Source: Paracoccaceae bacterium
Lineage (GTDB): Bacteria > Pseudomonadota > Alphaproteobacteria > Rhodobacterales > Rhodobacteraceae
Length of the DNA: 55,010 nt
NCBI GenBank assembly: GCA_002709405.1
Contig: PAQV01000029.1
Coordinates: 1 to 55,010, forward strand
Direction of reading: 5' to 3'
Part shown: positions 42,629 through 50,611 of the stretch, in pieces
Numbering within the stretch: position 1 is the first letter of the stretch
Layout of the letters: every line of letters begins with the position of its first letter
Notes under the pieces: model-generated
Database searches by the model: none
The model's input: only the letters and a program-made list of their open reading frames with translations
What the model was told of the DNA's origin: nothing
Translations under genes and position numbers: made by a program

Positions 42629-43003
42629 ATGACGACGTCAATTCCCGTCCTGATGTTATCGGGCTTTCTGTGGGCTCTGCCGACGCTGCTGCCAGCGGCC
42701 GACCTGGTCATGGTCGAAGAGCCGGGCTGCCCGTGGTGCGCCCGGTGGACGGCCGAGATCGGCCCAATCTATCCCAAGACGGCCGAGGGCCGGGCCGTGC
42801 CTCTGGTGCGGATGGACATATCCGAGCCGGCGCTGGACGGGTTTGCCCTGGCCCGCCGGGTCAATTTCACCCCGACCTTCCTGCTGGTCGACGACGGGCG
42901 CGAAATCGACCGGATCGAGGGCTATCCCGGAGAGGAACTTTTCTGGTGGCGCCTGTCGGCGATACTGAACACGCACGGATTTCTGGAGGAGGACGACCCG
43001 TGA
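42629..43003 (+). CDS. soxS: Thioredoxin-like periplasmic protein SoxS
   Basis: A 124-residue thioredoxin-fold protein with an N-terminal export segment (SIPVLMLSGFLWALPTLLPA) and redox site MVEEPGCPWCARWTAEIGP (CxxC). RRVNFTPTFLLVDDGREIDRIEGYPGEELFWW carries the cis-Pro loop. SoxS reactivates the SoxYZ carrier by reducing its swinging-arm cysteine in Paracoccus. There is no clear ribosome-binding site before the ATG at 42629. Its stop overlaps the GTG start of the next gene by four bases. Confidence 0.88.
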   Translation: MTTSIPVLMLSGFLWALPTLLPAADLVMVEEPGCPWCARWTAEIGPIYPKTAEGRAVPLVRMDISEPALDGFALARRVNFTPTFLLVDDGREIDRIEGYPGEELFWWRLSAILNTHGFLEEDDP

Positions 43004-43503
43004 AAAAGACCTATGTGAGTGCCGCGCTTGCGGCCCTGCTGTTGGCGTCGCCCGGCCTGGCCGAGGATGACGACGCCTTCGTGACCTTCAAGGTGATGAA
43101 GCCCGAGATCGCCCAGCAGATGGCCGAGGCGGCCATGATCCACTGCCGAGAGGCCGGCTACCAGGTCGGCGTGACCGTGGTGGACCGATTCGGCATCCCC
43201 CAGGTCTTCCTGCGCGACCGCTATGCGGGCGTTCACGTCTACGAAACATCTCGCCGGAAGGCCTGGACCGCGGTCAGCTTCCGCACCGGAACAAGTGACC
43301 TCGATTTGGCCACGCAGCCGGGAAATTCATCTTTTGGCATACGTCACCTGTCCGAGGCGCTTCCCTTGGGCGGGGGGCTTGTCATAGACGGGGGTGGCTC
43401 CATGGTGGGGGGCATCGGCGTGTCCGGTGCTCCGGGTCCGGACCTGGACGACGAATGCGCCCAGGCCGGGATCGACGCCGTGGAGGACCAGATCGCCTTT
43501 TGA
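43000..43503 (+). CDS. GlcG/HbpS-family heme-binding protein inserted between soxS and soxR
   Basis: A 167-residue periplasmic protein. After a signal peptide (VKKTYVSAALAALLLASPGL then AEDDD) comes one GlcG/HbpS (DUF336) domain: MAEAAMIHCREAGYQVGVTVVDRFGIPQVFLRDRYAGVHVYETSRRKAWTAV is the recognisable family pattern (A--A-G--V-V-VVD--G-----RDR-A-----E-S-RKA-TA), then PLGGGLVIDGGGSMVGGIGVSGAPGPDLDDECAQAGIDAV. HbpS-like proteins bind heme or serve as redox sensors; GlcG's role is unknown. The GTG start at 43000 overlaps the soxS stop and has GGAGGAGGACG upstream. It ends 19 bases before soxR, so it belongs to a soxS-x-soxR operon. Confidence 0.82.
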   Translation: MKKTYVSAALAALLLASPGLAEDDDAFVTFKVMKPEIAQQMAEAAMIHCREAGYQVGVTVVDRFGIPQVFLRDRYAGVHVYETSRRKAWTAVSFRTGTSDLDLATQPGNSSFGIRHLSEALPLGGGLVIDGGGSMVGGIGVSGAPGPDLDDECAQAGIDAVEDQIAF

Positions 43504-43522
43504 AGGTACAGGACGAAAGACT

Positions 43523-43879
43523 ATGGGACTGCCGGTTTTCACCGATGATATCTCGGACGAGGACATGGATCGGATGATCTCCAGCGCGAAGGACGCGTCG
43601 GAGGTTCTCAAGGCCATCAGCCATGAAAGCCGCCTGTTGATCCTGTGCCACCTGGTGTCGGGTGAAAAGTCGGTGACAGAGCTGGAAACGCTGTTGTCCG
43701 CGCGCCAGGCGGCGGTGTCGCAACAGCTGTCGCGACTGCGCCTTGAAGGGCTGGTCACGCCCCGGCGCGAGGGCAAGGCGATCTACTACAGCTTGACCGA
43801 TGACCGGCCCAAACAAATACTCGAAGTCGTCTACGCCCTGTTTTGCGGGCCGGACGCCCGGAGTGGCATGACCTCCTGA
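43523..43879 (+). CDS. soxR: ArsR-family sulfur-oxidation regulator SoxR
   Basis: A 118-residue winged-helix repressor: VLKAISHESRLLILCHLVSGEKSVTELETLL, then recognition helix SARQAAVSQQLSRLRLEGLVTPRREGKAIYYSL. The two cysteines in LILCHLVSG and VYALFCGPD match the persulfide-sensing pair known from BigR/YgaV/SqrR-type ArsR repressors. It is thus expected to derepress sox genes when thiosulfate or sulfane sulfur is present. Candidate operators are at 42605-42624, 41174-41189 and 38822-38845. The ATG at 43523 is preferred over longer frames that run into the upstream gene. Confidence 0.93.
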   Translation: MGLPVFTDDISDEDMDRMISSAKDASEVLKAISHESRLLILCHLVSGEKSVTELETLLSARQAAVSQQLSRLRLEGLVTPRREGKAIYYSLTDDRPKQILEVVYALFCGPDARSGMTS

Positions 43880-43912
43880 CCAAGGTGGCCCCGCTCCGGA
43901 CAGGAGGAGGGG

Positions 43913-44971
43913 ATGATGGAACTTGCGCTGAGCGATGCGCATCTGGCCGCGCTCGTTGGCGGCCTTGGAGGGATCGTGCTTGGTCTGGCCGCGCGGCTGG
44001 GCCGGTTCTGCACCCTGGGCGCGATCGAGGATTACCTTTACGGCAACAGCGACCTGCGGCTGCGCATGTGGGGCGTGGCCATTGGCGTGGCGATGCTGAC
44101 CAGTTTCGGGGCCGGGTCCCTGGGCCTGGCCGACCTGACCGGTGCGGCCTACCTGGCCCCTGGCTGGAACCCGGCGGGCCATGTGCTGGGCGGGCTGATG
44201 TTCGGCATCGGCATGGCGCTTGCGGGCAATTGCGGCTTTGGCGCGCTGGCCCGCCTGGGCGGGGGCGACCTGAGATCCTTTGTCATCGTCCTGGTGATGG
44301 GCATTTCGGCCTATGTCTTCATGTCCGGCCCGCTGTCGGGCCTGCGGGTCTGGCTGTTTCCGCCCGACCTGCTGCGAACCGACGGACCGTCCGGGCTGGC
44401 CCATATGCTGGGCACTCTAGCGGGCACCGGCCCCACCCTGCCCGGCCTTCTGGCCGGCGCCGCAATCCTTGGTTTCAGCTGCCGGTCCCGGGACTTCCTG
44501 GCCGACCGCAAGTTGGTGGCCTGGGGCGCGGCGGTCGGGCTGGCCATCGCCTTTGCCTGGGTGGGCAGCAGCTGGCTGGCCCACCGCAGTTTCGATGCCG
44601 TGGCCGTGCAGGGCTATACCTTCGCCGCCCCGCTGGGGGACAGCATCCTCTTTGCCATGACCTCGTCCGGCATGCCCATCACCTTTGCCGTGGGCTCTGT
44701 TGCAGGCGTCTGGACGGGGGCCTTCCTGGGCTCGCTCGGCCAGGGCCTGTTCCGCTGGGAGGCCTGCGAGGACCCGCGCGAGCTGCGCCGCCAGATCTTC
44801 GGAGCCATCCTGATGGGCGGCGGCGCGGTCCTGTCGGTGGGCTGCACCGTGGGACAGGGCCTGTCGGCGATTTCCATCCTGTCCTTCGGGGCACCCCTGA
44901 CGCTTGCGGGCATCTTCGCCGGCGTCGTCCTGGGCCTGCGCGGGCTGATCACCGGGTTCAACGCCACCTAG
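43913..44971 (+). CDS. soxT: YeeE/YedE-family transporter, SoxT/TsuA-like
   Basis: A 352-residue integral membrane protein with about nine to ten helices. Conserved cysteine sites of the YeeE/YedE family are visible: ARLGRFCTLGAIEDYLYG, ALAGNCGFGALARLGGGDLR, LGFSCRSRDF and VLSVGCTVGQGLSAIS. In TsuA such cysteines pass thiosulfate through the membrane. Placed 33 bases after soxR, it corresponds to SoxT of other sox clusters and probably imports thiosulfate or a sulfur signal for SoxR. GGAGGGG precedes tandem ATG codons at 43913 and 43916. Confidence 0.88.
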   Translation: MMELALSDAHLAALVGGLGGIVLGLAARLGRFCTLGAIEDYLYGNSDLRLRMWGVAIGVAMLTSFGAGSLGLADLTGAAYLAPGWNPAGHVLGGLMFGIGMALAGNCGFGALARLGGGDLRSFVIVLVMGISAYVFMSGPLSGLRVWLFPPDLLRTDGPSGLAHMLGTLAGTGPTLPGLLAGAAILGFSCRSRDFLADRKLVAWGAAVGLAIAFAWVGSSWLAHRSFDAVAVQGYTFAAPLGDSILFAMTSSGMPITFAVGSVAGVWTGAFLGSLGQGLFRWEACEDPRELRRQIFGAILMGGGAVLSVGCTVGQGLSAISILSFGAPLTLAGIFAGVVLGLRGLITGFNAT

Positions 44972-45060
44972 CCCCCGCCCCTTAGGCCGCCAGGACATGA
45001 CCGGTTCGGCATGTTCCCACCCGGTTTTCCGATTTGTGCCGCATGGGCCCGCGCGCTAAG

Positions 45061-45072
45061 CCTTGGCCAAGG
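45061..45072. promoter_or_regulatory. Perfect 12-base palindrome upstream of the aldolase gene
   Basis: CCTTGGCCAAGG is fully self-complementary and ends 20 bases before the dgoA-like ATG. It may be an operator or coincidence; no cognate regulator can be assigned. Confidence 0.25.
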
Positions 45073-45092
45073 ACGGCAAACGGGGGGACCAC

Positions 45093-45695
45093 ATGCGCAA
45101 TATCGTCGCCATTCTGAGGGGCGTGCGCCCGGACGAGGTGCTGGACATCGCCGGGGCGCTGATCGCGGCCGGCATCACCAAGATCGAAGTGCCCCTGAAT
45201 TCGCCTGGTCCCATGATCTCGATTGCCAGCCTGGTCGAGCACTACGGGCAAGAGGCCCTGATCGGGGCGGGCACCGTGCTGAGCACCGATGACGTGGCCG
45301 CCGTGCGCGAGGCGGGCGGGCGGCTGGTGGTGTCTCCGGATTGCGATCCGCAGGTCATTGCGGCGACCAAGGCTGCCGGAATGCTGTCATATCCCGGCGT
45401 GATGACGCCCACCGAATGCTTTGCCGCCCTGCGCGCCGGGGCCGACGGGCTGAAGATCTTTCCAGGCTCGCTGATCGGCCCGGCCGGGTTGAAGGCGATC
45501 CGGGCGGTGTTGCCGCCCGACACCGAAGTGCTTGCCGTGGGCGGTGCCGGAGCCGCCAACCTGGCCGAGTGGGCGGCGGCCGGGGCCAGCGGCTTTGGCA
45601 TCGGCAGCGCGCTTTATGCGCCCGGCGACACGGCCCCGACCGTGGCCACCCGGGCGGCCGAACTGGTGCAGCGCTACGATGAGGCCATGTCATGA
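45093..45695 (+). CDS. dgoA: 2-dehydro-3-deoxy-6-phosphogalactonate (KDPGal) aldolase
   Basis: A 200-residue class I aldolase of the KDPG/KDPGal family: MRNIVAILRGVRPDEVLDIA (with the catalytic-base Glu nearby in KIEVPLNSP), GAGTVLSTDDV, LVVSPDCDPQV, and the Schiff-base lysine in GADGLKIFPGSLIGPAGLKAI. NSP after the second strand and SP-CD-- favour DgoA over KDPG-specific Eda. It cleaves the phosphorylated keto-deoxy sugar acid into pyruvate and glyceraldehyde-3-phosphate in De Ley-Doudoroff galactose catabolism. The ATG at 45093 follows GGGGGGACC. It overlaps the SMP-30 gene by four bases. Confidence 0.88.
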   Translation: MRNIVAILRGVRPDEVLDIAGALIAAGITKIEVPLNSPGPMISIASLVEHYGQEALIGAGTVLSTDDVAAVREAGGRLVVSPDCDPQVIAATKAAGMLSYPGVMTPTECFAALRAGADGLKIFPGSLIGPAGLKAIRAVLPPDTEVLAVGGAGAANLAEWAAAGASGFGIGSALYAPGDTAPTVATRAAELVQRYDEAMS

Positions 45696-46567
45696 CCACC
45701 GCCCCGCAAGCCGCCCCGCAAACCGCCGTGCCCTGCGATCCCCGCATTTGCGAGCTGGGCGAAGGCCCGTTCTGGCATCCGCTGCGCGGCCAGGTCTTCT
45801 GGTTCGACATCATCGGCCAGGTGCTGCACACGATCGAAGACGGAACCCCGCGCCAATGGGCCATGGGCGAATGCACCTCGGCCGCCGGCTGGCTGGACCG
45901 CGACACGCTGATGATCGCCTCGGAAACCGGGCTCTACCGCTTCGACCTGCGGACCGGGGCCCGCGACCTGATCCAGCCGCTGGAGGCCGACACCCCGGTC
46001 ACCCGCTCGAACGACGGGAGAACCGATCCTCACGGCGGCTTCTGGATCGGCACCATGGGCAAGGCGGCCGAGCCCGAGGCCGGGGCGATCTATCGCTATT
46101 ACAAGGGCGCTTTACACAAGCTGCACGACCGCATCACCATTCCCAATTCCATCTGCTTTTCGCCGGACGGGCAGCTGGCCTACTGGACCGATACCCCAAG
46201 CCAGGTGATCCGCGTCCAGTCGCTCGACCCCGAGGGCTGGCCCACCGGCGCGCCCCGGGTCTTTGTCGATCTGCGCCCCGAGGGGCTGTACCCGGACGGA
46301 TCGGTCACCGATGCCCAAGGCGGGCTGTGGAATGCCCAGTGGGGCGCAGGCCGCGTTGCCCGCTATCACCCGGATGGGCGCTTTGACCGGGCGGTCCTCG
46401 TTGGCGGGCGCCATGCGTCCTGCCCGCTCTTTGGTGGCCCCGGGCTGGACCGGCTCTACGTGACCACCGCGCGCGAAGGCATCACGGACCCCGATGATCT
46501 GCAGGGCCGTCTGTACCAGGCCGATCCGGCGGCTGTCGGCCACCCTGACCCGCAACTGCGCCTCTGA
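45692..46567 (+). CDS. SMP-30/gluconolactonase-family sugar lactonase
   Basis: A 291-residue six-bladed beta-propeller lactonase. Metal ligands are visible in CELGEGPFWHPLRGQVFWFD (Glu), SNDGRTDPHGGFWIGTMG (Asn and substrate Arg), and DGSVTDAQGGLWNAQWGAGR (Asp). NSICFSPDGQLAYWTDT is a family repeat segment. The likely role is hydrolysis of a sugar-1,4-lactone such as galactono- or arabinonolactone, consistent with translational coupling (ATGA) to the KDPGal aldolase. The sugar dehydrogenase and dehydratase of the pathway are not in the window. Confidence 0.9.
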   Translation: MTTAPQAAPQTAVPCDPRICELGEGPFWHPLRGQVFWFDIIGQVLHTIEDGTPRQWAMGECTSAAGWLDRDTLMIASETGLYRFDLRTGARDLIQPLEADTPVTRSNDGRTDPHGGFWIGTMGKAAEPEAGAIYRYYKGALHKLHDRITIPNSICFSPDGQLAYWTDTPSQVIRVQSLDPEGWPTGAPRVFVDLRPEGLYPDGSVTDAQGGLWNAQWGAGRVARYHPDGRFDRAVLVGGRHASCPLFGGPGLDRLYVTTAREGITDPDDLQGRLYQADPAAVGHPDPQLRL

Positions 46568-46581
46568 GCACAACATTAACC

Positions 46582-46598
46582 AAACCAACGGTTTTTTT
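46582..46598 (+). terminator. Weak intrinsic terminator after the lactonase gene
   Basis: AAACC - AAC - GGTTT forms a 5-base-pair stem, and with the rest of the run gives seven consecutive T residues, 14 bases past the stop. The stem is short, so efficiency is uncertain. Confidence 0.45.
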
Positions 46599-46673
46599 CC
46601 GCCGGCGCTTGCCGCTTGACACAATTTTCTTCATGACACGGCACCTGTTGGGCCTGTAGCCTAGGTTGCAAAA

Positions 46674-46697
46674 CGGACGGAGTCACTCGACCGTCCG
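46674..46697. promoter_or_regulatory. Inverted repeat upstream of the IclR-family gene
   Basis: CGGACGG (46674-46680) and CCGTCCG (46691-46697) are perfect 7-base inverted arms with a 10-base spacer, ending 18 bases before the IclR ATG. It is a candidate autoregulatory operator, or a leader hairpin. Confidence 0.5.
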
Positions 46698-46715
46698 CTG
46701 TACGAGGCATAATTC

Positions 46716-47540
46716 ATGAGAAAACGTAAGCTTGCGACCGGGGTCGCGGCCAATGCGGAGGACGTCGTACAGGACCGTCAGTTCGTGACGGCTCTGGACC
46801 GGGGGCTGGATGTGCTCAGGGCGTTCCGGCCCGACGACCTGGCCGGGCTGAGCAATCGGGAATTGTCGGAACGCACCGGCATGCCGAATTCCACCCTGTC
46901 GCGCCTGACCTATACATTGCTGCAATCGGGATACCTGATCTACGACCGGGCCACAGGCCGCTACCGGATGGGCGTCCCGGTGCTCAGCTTGGGCTATGCC
47001 TGCCTGAGCGGTCAGCCCCTGCGCGCGGCGGCCCAGGGGTACATGCAACAGCTGGCCGATGCCTGCGGCGAAGGCGTGCAGGTCGCCCTGGGCGGTCGCA
47101 TCGATCACACCATGATCTACCTGGCCTCGGCCCGGTCGCGCAGCGTGATTTCACTGCAGCTGGACGTGGGGTCGCGGATCTCGCTGGCCCGCTCGGCCAT
47201 GGGCCGGGCCTATATCGCCGGCAGCCCGGTCGAGGAACGGCAGTCCATCCTCGCGGACATCCACGCGCATTTCCCCGAGGACGAGGCCGCGCGCCGCGCA
47301 GAGGCCATCCGCCGTTCTATCGAGGACGTCGGGGCACAGGGTTATTGCACCAGCTTCGGGGAATGGATGCCCGGTGTGAATGCGATTGCCGTGCCCTTCC
47401 GCTCGGCCCGGGCGGCTACGCCGGCCCTGGCCTTTGCCCTTGGCGGGCCGGCCACCCATGTCTCGCCCGAGCACCTGGTCGAGCAATGCGCCCCCCGCCT
47501 GCTGGATCTGCTGGACACCCTGAGCCAGTGTTCGCTGTAA
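46716..47540 (+). CDS. IclR-family transcriptional regulator
   Basis: A 274-residue regulator: N-terminal winged HTH FVTALDRGLDVLRAFRPDD...LSNRELSERTGMPNSTLSRLTYTLLQSGYLIYDRATGRYRMG, then the IclR effector domain with RSVISLQLDVGSRISLARSAMGRAYIAG and QGYCTSFGEWMPGVNAIAVPFRS. Effectors of the family are often aromatic or small organic acids. It stands alone between the sugar-acid operon and the quinone oxidoreductase gene, all plus strand. A perfect 7-base inverted repeat precedes it. Its targets may be the flanking genes or the hydantoinase operon; none is proven. Confidence 0.9.
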   Translation: MRKRKLATGVAANAEDVVQDRQFVTALDRGLDVLRAFRPDDLAGLSNRELSERTGMPNSTLSRLTYTLLQSGYLIYDRATGRYRMGVPVLSLGYACLSGQPLRAAAQGYMQQLADACGEGVQVALGGRIDHTMIYLASARSRSVISLQLDVGSRISLARSAMGRAYIAGSPVEERQSILADIHAHFPEDEAARRAEAIRRSIEDVGAQGYCTSFGEWMPGVNAIAVPFRSARAATPALAFALGGPATHVSPEHLVEQCAPRLLDLLDTLSQCSL

Positions 47541-47755
47541 CGCCCGGCCTGTCTGTCCTGGCCGCGCGCGAGGGTGGTCCGACTGGCAGGCAGTTCGACG
47601 GGGCCGGCGCCCCCGAAACAGGCAGTCTCCCCGGATCCGGGCGTTTGATCGCCTGCTGACCTGTCCCCTGCTGACCCGCCCGGGTAGCGTGGCGTGTCTT
47701 CTGCCCGACGAGGCCGCAGTGGACCGCAAGACAAGGACAGACAGGAGAATACCGG

Positions 47756-48739
47756 ATGAAAGCGGTTGTGTTTCTAGAACCCGACGGCACGCCCGACTCG
47801 TTGATCATCGATGACCGGCCGGAGCCCGTCCCCGGGCCAGGGGAAGTGACCATCGAGGTCGCCTTCGCCGGGCTCAACTTCGCCGACCTGATGATGCGCA
47901 CCGGTGTCTATCCGCACCCACGGGGCTATCCGCTGGTTCCGGGCATCGAGGCCTCGGGCGTGGTCCGGGCCATAGGTCCGGGCGTCACGCGGGTTGCCCC
48001 GGGCGACCGCGTGGCCACCTTCGTCGAAGAGGCCGGGGCCTTCGCCGAGATCTGCAAGGTGCCCGAAGCCTGGCTGATGCCCCTGCCCGGGGACCTGTCG
48101 CTGGAGGTTGGCGCGGCCTATCCGATCCAGGCTGTCACCGCGTGGAACCTGCTGCACGGCGTGGCCAATACCCAACCGGGCGAGACGATCCTGATCCACG
48201 CGATCGGCGGTGGTGTCGGGCTGTATCTGACCCAACTGGCCAAGATGGCCGGTTGCACGGTCATCGGGACCGTGGGCACGGCGGGCAAGGAACAGCGGGC
48301 GCTGGACTATGGCGCGGACGTGGTTGTGAACCGCGCGGACCGGGACTTTGTCGAGGTGGCGCTGGAGATGACGGGGGGCCGAGGGGTCGACAAGGTGGTC
48401 GACAGCACCGGGGCCTCGATTCTGGACCGCAGTTTCGACGCGATCCGGCCGCTGGGCCACGTGATCAGCTATGGCGAGGCCGAGGGCAAGCCGTGGGACA
48501 ACCTGTGGGAACGCCTGGTGCGCAAGTCGCTGACCTTCACGCGGATGCACCTGGGGCATCTTGATCACGGCACCGAAGACTGGGCCCGCGGCGTGGACGC
48601 GGTGGTCAGCGGCATTCGGTCGGGCCAGATCAAAGTGCCGATCGAAGGCATTTTCCCGATGGAAGAGATCGGCGCGATGTTCGACGCCCTCGCCTCTCGC
48701 CAGACCGCCGGAAAGTTGCTGCTGAAAGTGTCCGGTTGA
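47756..48739 (+). CDS. Zinc-independent NADPH:quinone oxidoreductase-like protein (MDR superfamily)
   Basis: A 327-residue medium-chain dehydrogenase/reductase of the quinone reductase group. The N-terminal catalytic domain has GEVTIEVAFAGLNFADLMMRTGVYP and PLVPGIEASGVVRAIGPGV; the nucleotide-binding domain has ETILIHAIGGGVGLYLTQLAKMAGCTVIGTVGTAGK. The catalytic-Zn ligands of alcohol dehydrogenases are absent, typical of QOR. GVDKVVDSTG and GKLLLKV at the C-terminus also fit. AGGAGAA precedes the ATG at 47756. The 215 bases upstream (47541-47755) hold nothing I recognise. The substrate could be a quinone or an enone; QorA is the nearest description. Confidence 0.85.
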   Translation: MKAVVFLEPDGTPDSLIIDDRPEPVPGPGEVTIEVAFAGLNFADLMMRTGVYPHPRGYPLVPGIEASGVVRAIGPGVTRVAPGDRVATFVEEAGAFAEICKVPEAWLMPLPGDLSLEVGAAYPIQAVTAWNLLHGVANTQPGETILIHAIGGGVGLYLTQLAKMAGCTVIGTVGTAGKEQRALDYGADVVVNRADRDFVEVALEMTGGRGVDKVVDSTGASILDRSFDAIRPLGHVISYGEAEGKPWDNLWERLVRKSLTFTRMHLGHLDHGTEDWARGVDAVVSGIRSGQIKVPIEGIFPMEEIGAMFDALASRQTAGKLLLKVSG

Positions 48740-48745
48740 CGGGGC

Positions 48746-48845
48746 GATTTTCTGAGCCTCAGAAAATCTGACCCCCGACCGTTATGGCCCGGCGAAGATC
48801 CATGTCCTCCGCCGGGCCGGTGCCATTTTCTGCGAAGCAGAAAAT
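48746..48845. terminator. Cluster of three hairpins between convergent genes
   Basis: Three perfect inverted repeats fill 100 bases: GATTTTCTGA-GCC-TCAGAAAATC (48746-48768), GGCCCGGC...GCCGGGCC (48786-48818, 17-base loop) and ATTTTCTGC-GAA-GCAGAAAAT (48825-48845, reaching the hyuB stop). The first and third share ATTTTCTG/CAGAAAAT arms. They probably give bidirectional termination for the oxidoreductase (plus) and hydantoinase (minus) genes, although none has a separate U tract. Confidence 0.65.
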
Positions 48846-50611
48846 CAGCCAGCCCCACGCGAGGCGCGTTCGCCCTGGGTGGCCGCCAAATCGACCGCAT
48901 CGCCAGCGATGATCACACCGTAATCCGCCTTTGCCGTCGCCACGCTCAGAAGTTCGTCCCGCACATCGTCCAGAACGGCTTCCGGATCGCGCTTGAAGGG
49001 ATCACCGTAGCCACCGCCGCAGGGCCCCTGGGCCACCAGCGAGTCTCCCGCGCGGACCTTCATGTATGGCAGCTTGGACGGCAGCGCCGCATCCTCGCCA
49101 TCGGCCGGGTCGAGCGTCAGAACCGCAACGTCCCCGTCGTCTCCGCCGTCGAAGCCCCAGGGTTTGAATCGGTGCCCCTCGCCTTCGATCGAGATCCCCG
49201 CGTCCTCGAGGAACCGGAACACCCGGGTCGCACCCAGCCCGCCCCGGTTCTCGCCCGCCGCCATGCGGTCCTCGCGCAGTTCATAGGCCTCGATCCGCAC
49301 GGGGATGTGGCTCTCGATGTCCTCGATCGGGTTGTTGCGCGTGTTGGCATAAAGCGTGTCGACCGCATCCATCCCGTCCTTGTCGTGCCGGCCGCCGTAG
49401 GCGCCTTCCATGATCTCCATGTGCACCCAGTGCTGGCCCTCTTTCATTCCGGAAATCGCCACGACCCGCAGGTTGCCGATGCCCGCGCTAACCTTTTCTG
49501 GCACGACCTCGGCCAGCGCCCGCATGACCGTGTCGGCCAGCTGGTTGCCCGGGCAGAACCGGGCGATGACCGGCGCCGGGAAGGTCGGGTTGCACAGGGT
49601 GCCCGGGGGCGCCACGATCTCGATCGGCCGGGTCAGACCCGCATTCTGGGGGATCTCGCCGTAGACGTCGCTGTCCAACAGGATCGACCGGATCGTCAGC
49701 CAGACCGCGCAATCCACGGTCCCCACCAGGGGCATGTTAATCGGCTTGTCATCGACCTGCGGCGCGGTACCGGTCATGTCGACGATCATCCTGTCTCCGC
49801 GCACCTTGACCGTGGCCACGATGGGCAGCTCGCGCTTGGACGGGTCGGGATGATCCAGGTACCCATCGATCTGGGTGCGGGCCGTGTAATCGCCGTCGGG
49901 CAGATCAGAGATCGCCTGGCGCATCAGCCGTTCGGAATAGTCCATCAGGTCCTCGAAGGCCGCGACGACGGTGTCGTGGCCATAGCCCTCGACCAGGGCC
50001 AGGAAGCGCGCGGCACCGATCCGGCCGGCCTCGATCTGGGCTTCCATGTCGCCCACGACCATGTCGGCCGCCCGGATGTTGCCCCGCAGGATGTGCCAGA
50101 CCGCATCGACCCGCTTGCCCTCGTCAAAGACCTTGATGGCCTTGAACTGCAGACCCTCGGCATAGGTGTCGACCGCATCGACGATGCCGCAGGACCCGGG
50201 CGTCAGAGCGCCAATGTCCAGATGGTGCGCCGTGGTGGCCGACCAGCCGATCAGCGTGCCGTCATGAAAGACCGGGATGCAGAAGGCCACGTCCGGCCCG
50301 TGGGACGCCCCGCCGTAGGGGTCGTTGTGCATGATCACGTCGCCTTCGCGGATCTCGTCTCCACGTTCGGCCATGACCTTGAGGATGTTCGAGATGTAGC
50401 CCGGGATCGGCCCCGATTGCAGGGGCGTGGACATCTTGCATTCGCACATCTGCCGGCCCTCGGCATCGGTGAGGGCCGCGCCGAAATCCTCTGATTCACG
50501 GATGATCGAGGAATAGGACATGCGCATCAGCTTGTGGCCCATCTCGACGGCGATATTTTCCAGCGCGCCCTGGATAACGGCGGCCGTGACAGGATCGACG
50601 GATTTTGTCAT
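48845..50611 (-). CDS. hyuB: Hydantoinase B/oxoprolinase-family protein
   Basis: A 588-residue protein of the HyuB family, the partner subunit of ATP-dependent N-methylhydantoinase, oxoprolinase or acetone/acetophenone carboxylase-type enzymes. Family motifs: DPVTAAVIQGALENIAVEMGHKLMRMSYSSIIRESEDFGAALTDAEGRQ at the start, VIMHNDPYGGASHGPDVAF, and C-terminal AGGENRGGLGATRVFRFLED-type sequence followed by GPCGGGYGDPFKRDPEAVLDDV. The start overlaps the hyuA stop by four bases. The substrate (a cyclic amide such as 5-oxoproline or a hydantoin) cannot be fixed by eye. Confidence 0.9.
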   Translation of the reverse strand: MTKSVDPVTAAVIQGALENIAVEMGHKLMRMSYSSIIRESEDFGAALTDAEGRQMCECKMSTPLQSGPIPGYISNILKVMAERGDEIREGDVIMHNDPYGGASHGPDVAFCIPVFHDGTLIGWSATTAHHLDIGALTPGSCGIVDAVDTYAEGLQFKAIKVFDEGKRVDAVWHILRGNIRAADMVVGDMEAQIEAGRIGAARFLALVEGYGHDTVVAAFEDLMDYSERLMRQAISDLPDGDYTARTQIDGYLDHPDPSKRELPIVATVKVRGDRMIVDMTGTAPQVDDKPINMPLVGTVDCAVWLTIRSILLDSDVYGEIPQNAGLTRPIEIVAPPGTLCNPTFPAPVIARFCPGNQLADTVMRALAEVVPEKVSAGIGNLRVVAISGMKEGQHWVHMEIMEGAYGGRHDKDGMDAVDTLYANTRNNPIEDIESHIPVRIEAYELREDRMAAGENRGGLGATRVFRFLEDAGISIEGEGHRFKPWGFDGGDDGDVAVLTLDPADGEDAALPSKLPYMKVRAGDSLVAQGPCGGGYGDPFKRDPEAVLDDVRDELLSVATAKADYGVIIAGDAVDLAATQGERASRGAG

